NCBI GenBank assembly: GCA_018697195.1
Contig: CM031857.1
Location: forward strand, 58,338,149 to 58,402,148
Source of the DNA: Certhia americana
Taxonomy: Eukaryota; Chordata; Aves; Passeriformes; Certhiidae
DNA: 64,000 bases
Reading direction: 5' to 3'
Part shown: positions 50,395-60,426 of the stretch, piece after piece
How positions within the stretch are numbered: position 1 is the stretch's first letter
Layout: every line of letters begins with the position of its first letter
Translations under genes and position numbers: made by a program
Notes under the pieces: generated by a model
The model's input: only the letters and a program-made list of their open reading frames with translations
What the model was told of the DNA's origin: nothing
Database searches by the model: none

Positions 50395-50830
50395 TACAGG
50401 ATCTCAGCAGGGCTGTTGGCCAGGCAGAGGGACCATGCTGGAGCTCAGGGGATCTGCCAGTATGTGTGTGTCTGTGAGCCCAGGGAGTGTGTACTGCACT
50501 TGTGACCTTCTGCCTCTGCCTGCCCCAGAGGAGGAGGGGATGTGTCCCTGTGTGCCTGTGTCTGGTGTGAGTCCTGAATGGGGGAGGATGCTGAAGCAAC
50601 ACTGTGATTCTCTGTGATTGTTTGTGTCCATGCCCTCTGTGTGTCTGTTTCTGTCTCTGAGATGTGTGCTCAGCTTTGCTGCTGGTTGAAGCTGCAAACA
50701 ACAAAGTGGCAGCTGCATCCCTCTGCCTGAGCGGAGACCACAGTGCACTGGGCAGGAGTCCTGGGCAGCAGTCCTGCTGGAGGAGGTGGCTGTTCTTAAA
50801 ATCCTTAACATCCTCATCCAATTCTCACCA
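50395..50830. other. GC-rich, TG-rich patch of unknown origin
   Basis: The composition changes sharply from AT-rich flanks to over half G+C. There are many TGTG/CTGTGT steps but few CpGs. Its right edge abuts the LTR at 50833. Three overlapping frames are open (167 and 137 codons on minus, 60 on plus), as expected when stop codons are rare; none has a recognisable domain. Some phrases (GGGACCATGCTGGAGC, CAGGAGTCCTGGGCAGCAGT) loosely recall passerine LTR modules. It may be an unrecognised retroviral or other repeat, or unique DNA. Confidence 0.4.
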
Positions 50831-50832
50831 TC

Positions 50833-51018
50833 TGTGAGAAGGTTAACCTTGGCTGGCTGCCAGGCATACGGACAAGCCTTCTCTCACTGCCCCTCCCACA
50901 CAGGACAGGGGAAGAAAATAAAATGAAAAATTTTGTGCATGTAAAGAAACATAAAGAAAGGGAAGTCATTCACCAGTTATCATAGTAGGCAAAACAGACC
51001 TAACTGAAAAAAATTTGT
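50833..51018 (-). mobile_element. ERVL-like LTR, first part (interrupted by a CR1)
   Basis: Begins TGTGAGAAGGTTAACCTTGG and continues with GGCTGGCTGCCAGGCATACG, a CACAGGACAGGGGAAGAAAA stretch, AGTCATTCACCAGTTATCAT and GGCAAAACAGACC. These match the start of the LTR at 55307 and the passerine ERVL-type LTR as I remember it. The sequence breaks at about 51018 and resumes at about 51648, on the far side of the CR1. Family orientation suggests transcription toward the minus strand. Confidence 0.7.
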
Positions 51019-51024
51019 ATCATC

Positions 51025-51646
51025 TGGCAATGTGTGCTCACAGCCCAGAAAGCCAGCTATCAAGAAGCTGTATTAAAAGCAGTGTGGCCAGCAAGTGGAG
51101 GGAGGTGATTTTGAGCCTCTGCTCTGCTTTTGTGTGACCCCACCTGGAATGCTGCATCCATCCCTGGGGCCCCTGATATAAGAACGGTGTGGATCTGCTG
51201 GAGCACATCCAGAGGAGGGTCACAAAGATGATCAGAAAGCTGGAGGAACCCTTTAAGAGAGCTGGAGTTCAGCCTGGGAAAGAGAAGACTCCAGACAGAT
51301 CTTTGAGCTGTCTTCTGATGTGTAAAGGGTTCCTACAAGGCAGTGAAGAGAGACTTTTTACAAGGGCATGTAGTGGAAGTACAAGGGACAATGGCATAAA
51401 CTGGAAGAGAATGGTTTAGATGAGATACTAGGAAGACATTCATTACTGTGAGGAAGGTGAGGCGGTGGAACAGGTTGCCAAGAGAAGTTGTTCCCTGGAA
51501 GTGTTCAATGCCAGGCTGGACAGGGCTCTGAGCAGCTTTAGTGGAAAGTTCCCTGCCCATGGGCAGGGATTTGGAACTAGATGGTTTTAAGGTATCTTCC
51601 AACCAAAGCTATCCTATGATTCTGTTATTCTATCATTCTATGACTT
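51025..51646 (+). mobile_element. CR1 LINE, 5'-truncated, nested in an LTR
   Basis: Plus-strand CR1 3' half. Phrases in order are TGTGCTCACAGCCCAGAAAG, GTGTGACCCCACCTGGAATG, CAGAGGAGGGTCACAAAGAT, AGACTTTTTACAAGGGCATG, GGTGGAACAGGTTGCCAAGA, CTGCCCATGGGCAGGGATTT and a tail TCTGTTATTCTATCATTCTA. The reverse-transcriptase C-terminal coding part carries an internal deletion after 51247 and several stops, so it is dead. A-rich segments on either side (51006-51016 and 51648-51660) are similar and may be remnants of a target-site duplication. Local frames of 61-89 codons are not genes. Confidence 0.92.
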
Positions 51647-51647
51647 A

Positions 51648-51995
51648 GAGAAAATTAATTCATTGCCAACAAACTGAACCTAGCTTTAACCCTTTACCCC
51701 ACAGAGAGCAGCACAGGCAATTAGGGAATGGGGTTTGTGATTCTCCATAACAGCTCTTCTCTGCAGCTCCCTCTTCCTCCGACTTTCTCCATGGTTTGGT
51801 GTGGGGTCTCCAAGGGCTTCAGCTTCCTCCAAGACCTATCCACCAGCTCTGACATGGGGGCCTCCGCAGGCTGCAATCTGCTCCATCACAGTTCACATAT
51901 TGCAAAAGCAACAACTTGTTTCAACATGGCCTTGTCAAAAGACTGCAAAGAGACTCTGCTCTGGTACCTGAAATACCTCCTCACCTCTTCTTTTT
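51648..51995 (-). mobile_element. ERVL-like LTR, second part
   Basis: Continues the LTR after the CR1: AAAATTAATTCATTGCCAAC corresponds to AAATTAGTTTAATTTATTGC-type sequence in the copy at 55307. It goes on with GGGAATGGGGTTTGTGATTC, CTGCAGCTCCCTCTTCCTCC, GGTTTGGTGTGGGGTCTCC, GACATGGGGGCCTCCGCAGG and ACTCTGCTCTGGTACCTGAA. The distal end is lost in T-rich DNA and no terminal CA was assigned. A 98-codon plus-strand frame (51728-52024) is incidental. Confidence 0.65.
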
Positions 51996-51999
51996 TAAA

Positions 52000-54293
52000 A
52001 AATTATTATTATTTTTGTAGATAGACATATACATTATACTAATACTGAAGTTTCTTGCATGGGGAAAATTATTGTTGCTTATTGGCTATAAAGACTATGT
52101 AACACTTGAAAAACAACGTTGTAAAATTAATCTCTTTCTTACTGAATTTGTGTGTTGTAGTAGACATTAAGGATATATTATTTTATTACTTTTCTACCAA
52201 TAGCCTACAGTGAAAACTAAATCATTGTCACATGTGTTTATAAATTAAGGAGATTTCTGAGTGCTTCTTTCCACCAGAAGGCTATAAGTCTGAAGAAATA
52301 CACTTATTTATACTTTTTGATGAAGGAATTTGAGTTAAAATCCTGGACAATGCAGGCTTCAAATTCTAGGAAGAACAGACTTACATTTTTTTCCTGTTAT
52401 CCATTCCATTAGATTAGATTACCTGAGGTTTGCTCTTGTGCAGAGAAAATGAGAAGTTTCACATAAAAGGGTATGAAATTTTAGGCAACAGAGAAAGGAA
52501 CCCTGGGTCCCAAACAAATTTTGCCTAGCACCAGGTACTTACCTGACCTAGGCCTTGCAGGGAAGAGAGGTCAGCAACTGCTGTAAGACTATTACAGTCC
52601 TCAGATGGGTTCATTTGAGCCTGTTGAGTTTCTTCTTATAATTTCCTTTATAGTAAAAGGAAATTATTTCATTAAAAAAAGAACATAAGGCAGCAAAAGG
52701 GTGTTCAGAAAGCACAGAAAGCTAGGTGAAATATACTGGGCAAATTTTACCCCATGCTGCAACATGTGACTGCTAATGTTGCCTGGAAGAGCAAAAAATG
52801 CTCCAGAACACTGCTATTTTTGATTCTGGAAAATGAAATTAGCAAAATTTAAAAAACAAAACAAAACAAAATGTATGCCAAATAAACACCAAATAAACAA
52901 ACAAAAAACTAACAAGCAAAACTTCCCTAGAAAATGTGAGGTAATTCAGTTTTCGTGTGTCTGTGATACTCAGCATCTCCTGAGTATCACAGAAATTGTT
53001 ACAGACCAAAAAATTTTATTCTACTTCACCAGCCCACAAGTAACCAATACAAGTTGTATTGTTGATGAAAGAAAATTGTGAAAGACATTAAAGGCAGATG
53101 CACCTCTCCAAATGCAGGCATCTAGTACTGTATGAGATGCCCTAGGGTATCAAAAGAATTCACATACAGCTGCTAGGTGTGACATGAGATGTTGGTATTG
53201 CTGTGTCCTTCCCAAGTCACAGCAGAATCCACAAGACATAATCTAGGCCACACTGGACAGTACTACATATTATTGTTCAGGAAAATGAGTGGTTGTTTGA
53301 GTTGAATAAAGGTTCAACAGCTCACAAGCTGAGGGAAAAAAACATCAAATACGAATTTGTCAAGACTTGAGAAAAGTTTACTTTATAAAAGCCGTCCCCA
53401 AGCTCTATTTTAGGAGTACATCATAGCCTACATTTTCAAGAGCAGAAATCAATATTGACTTGATTATTGTGCCTTTGTACATTGCATGCAGAAAAAATAT
53501 ATGTTTTAATTAATTATATAACAGTGCAAATTTTTGTTTGATCATTTGTTTTCTGCTGCTTCTATTGTAATGCCTTTTTTCTCCTGTGTTCCTGTTTTTG
53601 AGAATAGTGCACATTATTATCTTCCAGAACAAGTGTAGACCTACTCATTGATTCCTAGCAGAAAAGTTTTAAGATATCAGACTTTCTTTATGAACTAGTA
53701 TCTTGAAATTGGCAAGCAATCTTGCATTGTTACAATATGCTTGAAGAATTAAAAGTTATCATTAGAACTGTCTAGCCTAAGAAAACTATGAAACTAAACA
53801 GAAAACAAACTTAATGTCGTTTTACTTTAACAGCACTTTCTTCTGCTAGTTAATCTTTTATTCTGAAACTGGAACTTTTCAGCATTTGATCTTGTGACTT
53901 CATTGGTATTTATACTCTGCTTTCCAAACAATCACTTCACAAAACATTTTGGATTAGCAATGAAATATGTAGACACCACGTGTGAAATGCTGATTTTATT
54001 GGACAGTCAGCAACCTCCTGTGCACATTTATGAATTTTTGCTTTTGTGGTTAGTCTCTATTAATAGTCAGTTGCTGATGATAACAGAAAGGCCTTTTCCC
54101 CCCAAAAAAACTTCAGATGTCAGGTCTTGTAAGAAATTGGCATGCACAAACTCAGGACTTTGCCTTTTGAAATTATTTCTTTTGCCTTCACATAGAAAGC
54201 ATTTGTAATGATCATTTATCACTGTTTTGTATAAGTTGTGCTAGTGCCAACTGCGCATTACACATTATTTCTTCTTGTAAATTGATTTAACAG
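52000..54293. other. Unique AT-rich non-coding DNA, no gene seen
   Basis: Contains an A-rich AACAAA-type low-complexity stretch (about 52847-52922) and a 14-bp hairpin (52960-52993). The longest frame is 104 codons (53894-54208, plus), unrecognised. Confidence 0.6.
52960..52993. repeat. Perfect hairpin: 14-bp stem, 6-nt loop
   Basis: TCTGTGATACTCAG (52960-52973) and CTGAGTATCACAGA (52980-52993) are exact reverse complements separated by CATCTC. The stem is too short for a typical pre-miRNA unless flanking bases pair imperfectly. It does not lie in a recognised repeat. Confidence 0.95.
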
Positions 54294-54540
54294 GATCATA
54301 GAATTATAGAATCATAGAATGAATTAAGGTAGAAGTAATCTTAAAAATCATCCAGTTCTAACCTTCCTGACTTGTTCAGGGTCATCTTTCACTAGACAAC
54401 CTAACCTGGCCTTAAACACTTCCAGGGATGGGTAACCCACAGCTCCGAACAGCCTTTTCCAGTGCCTCAGCAACTTCACAATAAATAATTTTTTTATAGC
54501 ATATAATCTAAACCTACTCATTTTCAGTTTAATTTTATAT
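54294..54540 (-). mobile_element. CR1 LINE 3' end, minus strand
   Basis: Starts with the tail ATCATAGAATTATAGAATCA, then AAATCATCCAGTTCTAACCT, CAACCTAACCTGGCCTTAAA, ACTTCCAGGGATGGGTAACC, CCTTTTCCAGTGCCTCAGCA and TATAATCTAAACCTACTC. This is the reverse complement of a CR1 3' UTR, so the element points to the minus strand and is truncated at about 54540. Moderate divergence suggests an old insertion. Confidence 0.9.
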
Positions 54541-55306
54541 TAATTTGTCTGAAAATCAATTTTGAAATGTATTATATTTAGATACCTTCAAAAATCTGAT
54601 TTTTTTTTTTTTTTTCATAATCTGCCATCACTAAGAGAACAAGAGGTCTAGCAATCATATAGGGAATCTAGACACTTTAAACGTGGTTGGTATGTATAAC
54701 TTTGAAAAAAACCCCCAAAACCTCATTGCCTTAGTTTCCCATTTGCAGACTGAAGAACATGCTGGGTTTTTTGTTTAAAGAACACCTGCTTAGTACTGCA
54801 AATACAGGATGTTCTTAAATCAAAGAAACTATGAGCTTGAAAATATTTTCTTCATTATTTAAAGGGCAGCTTTGGGATGAGGGTAACTCATATTTTTTGC
54901 AGGTAAGTAAGATACATGAATCAAAGGTGCCAAAACACTGGTAGTTAGAGATGTTGCCTCATGTGACTAGATATCTATTTTACTTCTCACTTCAGTTTAA
55001 TATCTTTGGTAATTCAGTTATGAATAAATAACAAGGTAAAATGAAACTACAATAGTAAGATGCTGTTTAGGGAAAAATCAGCAAATCATCGTTAGCTCAC
55101 TGCTTCATGTTTCTTTAATGTTTCACTGTAGTATTTAGATGATCCATTTGCAATTCTGACATGCCAAGAGAAAATGTTTGCTTCACAGAGATTTGTATCA
55201 GATTAATAAGTTTCAGTCAGAATAACAAGTTTTTTGTCAGTACTACAGATTTGCATGTTAAGAGACAAAAAAAAGTAGAATTATAGAGTGTAATAAAAAC
55301 TATAGT
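54541..55306. other. AT-rich non-coding DNA between a CR1 and an LTR
   Basis: Has a poly-T run at 54600-54615 and a CAG|GTAAGTAAG donor-like site at about 54900, with no partner acceptor exon evident. No gene seen. Confidence 0.6.
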
Positions 55307-55957
55307 TGTGAGATGACCTTGGTTATTTGCCAGGTGCCCACTAAAGCTTCTCTCCTCCTCAACCTGACAGGGGAGGAAAAAAACCCAAAAGTCTCATGGG
55401 AAAAGAATCAGGAGAAATCACTCAACAATTGCCATCCCCGGCAAAAGAAAATTGGCTTGGGAAAATTAGTTTAATTTATTGCCAATCAAATCAAAACAGA
55501 ATAGTGAGAAATAAAACAAATCTTAAAACACCTTCCATCCAACTCTCCCTGATTCCCAGGCTCAACTTCACTCAGGCATTTTCTCTACCTTCTCCCAGCA
55601 TAGTGGTACACAGGGATGGGTAATAGGGTCTCTGGTCAATTCATCAAGATTTTTCTCTGCTGCTCCTTCCACCTCAGGGGGAGGAGTTCTCACACTTCAC
55701 CTACTCCAGTGTGGGGTCTGTCCCACAGAGGCAACACTCTATGAACTTCTGCAGTGTGATTCCTTCCCATGGTTGCAGTTCTTCATGAACTGCTGTAGTG
55801 TAAATCTCTTCAAAAGGGCATAGTCCACAGGATCAAACTCTTCCAGCATGGGTGTCCCTCTAGGCTTTGGGCTTTGGGGTACCCAAAAGGACCCCAAAGT
55901 CAGAGAATCCCAAACCCCATAGGATCTTTAACTTGCAAATTAATTTACTGTTTCACA
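55307..55957 (-). mobile_element. ERVL-like passerine LTR
   Basis: Begins TGTGAGATGACCTTGGTTAT and proceeds through GCCAGGTGCCCACTAAAGC, CCTCAACCTGACAGGGGAGG, AATCACTCAACAATTGCCAT, AGTTTAATTTATTGCCAATC, AATCTTAAAACACCTTCCAT, CCTCAGGGGGAGGAGTTCTC, CTCCAGTGTGGGGTCTGTCC and GCAGTTCTTCATGAACTGCT. The end is placed at TTTCACA, which gives a TGTGA/TCACA terminal inverted repeat, but the last 50 bp are unfamiliar. The minus strand carries AATAAA in the GCAATAAATTAAAC segment, supporting minus-strand transcription. No target-site duplication or internal retroviral gene was found. A 75-codon plus frame is incidental. Confidence 0.75.
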
Positions 55958-57804
55958 CCTACATTAATCTTCAGCATATTTAGTTGCAAATGATTTGCAG
56001 CTACTCCTGGTTTATAAACTGTACGCATATAAATCTTATGCATGGAAGGAATTTTGAAAACTAGAAATTTTATGAGTGAAGTTTTAAAGTTAAATGGGAT
56101 AGGGTGAAAAAATAAATGTAGAAGATGGGGTCATGAATCCCATCCTGGTGTTTTAACTCTGGTACCAGTCTTGTATTTTAACCACAACTCTCTATGACGT
56201 GAATATTTAAGAAAAAATGTGAAGAGTCCTGTGAGACTACATTTCCCTGAAATTTGGTCTTGGATTATAACTTTCTGCAAATGCCTTCTTACTTAAATTC
56301 TTGACAGTAAAAGAAGACTTGGTGATTTTCTGGTTTTCAAACCTGATATAAACTGCACATTTATTATGCAAAGCTGATTTTTCTTCCTGTTTCAACTCAT
56401 GACATTCGTTCAAATAAAATACAAAACCATAAAAGATTCTAATATTTATTATGTTTTCTTGTTTAACAATTGCCTTCAAAGCTAGACTCTGTGACTCTCA
56501 GCAGTCAGTTGAGAGAACAAAAAACAAACAAAGAAAAAAGAAACCACAAAAACACCCCAAAAAAAAGAGAAAAAATTCAAAAGATAAATAAACCAGGCAA
56601 AATAGATGTGTTTTTATTTCCACTCTGTATCCAAAGTAGACCTATGGAGGAAATATATTACTTAGTAATAGCCAAACAGCCTTGGAACCAAAGATTCTAA
56701 CATTGATGTGTCTTGTTTTTAAAAACCAACATGTTCTGAAGAAGTGAAAAATTTGTCATGCATTTTATAACTGCATCTAGTTAGCAAAAGAAAAAGATCC
56801 AAAACAGTGTACATGAAAGAGATTCTCACAAGACATCTTCATTTAAATATTGTTTTCCTTGTACAGGGTAGGAGAAGGCAAAAACCAAAACCAAAACAAA
56901 TGCCCATTTTCTGTTCTTGAAAGGAATGGTCCATATTTTTTTGAACTTCAGGAGCAGAGAAGCCACGAATGGGTGGCAGGAAGATTAGATTAAGTCTTCC
57001 AAACAGCTGGAATAAATAGCCAGTTTTCCTTATATGCATTGAATTTTACATATTTTTCTTTCTTCTCTTTTATAAAAGACTGTTAGACCTTGTGTGGTAT
57101 CCATAAATGATAGTAGATATCCCATCATATCCTCCGATTACAGCATCTAGAAATCACAGTGCAACTTAACATTATTTTGAGATCAACTTAGAAGACACTA
57201 ATTATGGCTGTAATACCATTTCCTGTAACACATGATGAGGTCTGCTGCCTCAGTGTTGACCAGACCCAAACTTGCTTTACTAGTAAAATTTGACAAGGCC
57301 AAAGATATAAGTGTATCTGCACTTGGGTAGGCTTTTGCTAAGTAAAAAATTAAATGCACTGAAAAACCATGCAAAGCTGTCAAGTACGCAATTTTTTGTA
57401 TGTTGTTGTTCTTTTATATTAAATTTATACAAATTTCTGTCTGTATACTCGGGGAAAAAAGGTACAAAGAGGTAGATATGAGAAAATAAAAAAGGGTACA
57501 ATGCTCTTTTGAGTTGTTTCAAAGGCAAAGTTTTTATATAGCTAACTTTGATTATATGATTGCAATTTAATTATATTATAATTATGGCTATAATTGCTGT
57601 TTTGTATGTTTCATTAAAGCTGCATACATTAATTGTGCCTAACTTCTGTTGATGAGCTTAACTAATAAAAGCAGATGTTTATAGCAAAAGAGCCTGGTAA
57701 GCCTTCTACTGCAAGGTGACTATCTTCAGGAAGCAGGCAGCAACTGAATATAATATGGGCAATTTTTAGTTTCTCATTCATTCAGTTTGTAATTTTACAC
57801 TATG

Positions 57805-57839
<35 letters not shown>

Positions 57840-57850
57840 ATACATATATA
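57805..57850. repeat. (CA)n-(TA)n compound microsatellite
   Basis: CA units with one CAAA interruption (57805-57834) run into TATATACATATATAT to 57850. Confidence 0.95.
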
Positions 57851-60402
57851 TTCAAGAACACATATGCATGTGCATACATATAAAGATATTTTAAGCTTAA
57901 CTCTCAATCTGTGACATTGCAATGAAAATAAAATTGGGTAAACAGTTTACATCTATATTTTAAATGGGGACAATATTTGAAATATTTGTTTGAATAAGAA
58001 AAGGCAAAAACCCACTTTTTAGTCCTAAGTAATGCAATAGGGACAATTTCAAGGGGGTCTAATTTTCCCTAGGTGCTTATATTTCCACTGAAATAAATTA
58101 TTAAAAACTGTATTTCCTAGCCACCAACTATAATTCAGGATAGATTTTTGCTAATCAGTCATGTATGACTTACATAATACTCAAAAAAAAGTTGTGCATA
58201 ATCTTTTAATAAGACTAAAGTATTTGAAGTCCAGCTAGGGAACAGGTGACTTCTAGTTGTTGGGCATTATGAGCAATAAAACTATTACTGTTGCATATAT
58301 GTTGCAGGGGCAAACTGGGATCCCTGAAGCAGTTATGTCCTAAAAAATACTGAATTTATTGTATTTTTAAATGAATAATAAAATATATAAACAATTCTAA
58401 TTTTTAACCTTTATAATCTTGGTTTCTGTCCCTGTTCATGCTTTAGTTTGTTGACATAGTCTGTTTTATTATATGCATTTTCTTAGTACTTCAGGAATTC
58501 TTGATGTCCTTATCTGATCACTATTCAGAATGCGCAACCCTTACTCATCATGGTATACATTTGCTTATCATATTGACTTTGACTAAGGCAATTTAAATAA
58601 GCAAAGATGAACAGTCTGTCTTCTTTCTTTTTTTTAATTGTAAGACTGCAGATTGACTGTCATGATTTTTTTTCTCTGTGTATTGATATAAATATCAATG
58701 GAAGATGTATCACAGTACTTGCTCTGTTTCCTCATGAGTTGTCATTCACGATGATCAGCTGATCCCAGTATCTGCTCCTTTCAAAATTTTGTGTCTGAAT
58801 TGCAACACTCCCTTTTAAAGAGAATGTGGAAATGTTCAGTCAGTATGACATCTAGAGACTTCTTGCAATTTTCTGTGAGGGAACCCATATCTTGATGCTA
58901 CTCCATATTTGGAACTAATGACTACGAAGAAAACTTTCAGTCAATATCCAAAAGCATTTTCCTGTCTTTTCAAAGCTGTAAATCAGAGAGTCCACTCCAT
59001 TTCTCCTCCTTCCTCTCAGAGGTTTCCCAGAGTTTCCCACTTATTGTCTAGACACCTCAGTTTCTGACCATTTCTTTAGAAGAAAAGTAGGTTAAACTGG
59101 TATTAAATTAACCCACAAATCTTGGGATGAATGAAGAAGAATTTCTGTGGCAATAGAGCTTTGAAAAATCTCGGGTAACTGAAAAATCTGTTAGGTGAGG
59201 GAGGGTTTCTCTGTGTGTTGGGCCAGAGGTGAGACAAAGCATGGGAGAGAAGCTGAGACAATTTACATGTGCATTAGAGGGAGAAATCATACACACCTGG
59301 AAGAGAAATTCAAAGAGGAACTTTTAATTTCAGTAATGCAAGATGATGTTGGTATAATTTACTGTACTGGGAAGAGATTTAAGGCACTTGTATAGAACAG
59401 CCTGAATGTAGGAGGAGAAGAGATCTGCCAAATACACTAGCAGGAATTCATCGTGCTGAAATCCCCCATATGTTTGTTTAAATGTGTTTGCATATATACC
59501 ATATATTTAAACATATTAAACAAGCAACATTAAATCAACACCAGGATTTTGGAGTTAGCAAAACTCATAGCAAAACTCACAGAAAACAGCACCCCAACCC
59601 TCTAAATCTGAGACACTGGAATAGCAAGGTGTGGACTATATGACCTAAAAAGTAATTTTCTATTTTTCATTCCTCTGTGATAAACATGTATCACATTCAA
59701 ACATATATTGGATCATCCGGGAGATTTTGTCTTAAATCTTTTTATTGTCCCACACATTTCTAGGCAGCTTCTACTCCAGTTGAGCTCTGGCCATACAAAT
59801 CTTCCTACAGTGGTGGGCAGCCTGTCTGCATTCCTCCCATGTTACATGTCTCCCTTGGCCATATACCTTATATTTTTCGCCTTAGTTTCAAAAGAAGAAC
59901 CCTGTTCAGCCAAGCTAGCCTTCTGCCTTGTCTGCTTTTGACATTTTGGAATTGCCTCCCTCTTTGCCAACACAGTAACCTATTTTGAACATCTGAAAGA
60001 TGACCCATTATGCTGCGGTCTAGCATCCTCTCTTTACTGAATCCCTGGATTGTGGAAAAGACGGAGGGTTTTTTCTTGTATTTTGCGAAGGTGATTAGCT
60101 TAAGAAAAATGGAGTATCAAATTTCCCTAGAATGATGTAGCTTTTAAAGAGCATCATGTTGTAAGGATAGGAATTAAAAGTTTTGAAAAAAAAAAAATTG
60201 CTCCAGTTCCCATTAACACTTCAGTTTTGTGCTGGGATTTTTCTTATTTATCTTTAGTTCACCTAAAACAATAAAGATACAATGTATTCATCTAAGCTTA
60301 TTTAATTGGCAACCAAAACTAAGAGCCTCTGTTTTGAACCAAGATGTGAAGCCAGACTGAATAAATTGCTTTCTACTGTTTTCTGGAGGCACTCATGTGT
60401 CT

Positions 60403-60426
60403 TTGTTGACTGGTTTTTGTCAACAA
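60403..60426. repeat. Short hairpin, 8-bp stem
   Basis: TTGTTGAC (60403-60410) and GTCAACAA (60419-60426) pair perfectly around TGGTTTTT. Chance occurrence is plausible. Confidence 0.8.

Noticed and set aside
50318..50821. 167-codon minus-strand open frame, the longest in the window
   Set aside because: It overlaps a 137-codon frame in another frame and a plus-strand frame in a GC-rich patch where stops are rare. The peptide has no recognisable domain.
54890..54915. Strong splice-donor-like CAG|GTAAGTAAG
   Set aside because: No credible exon upstream; isolated donor matches are common by chance.
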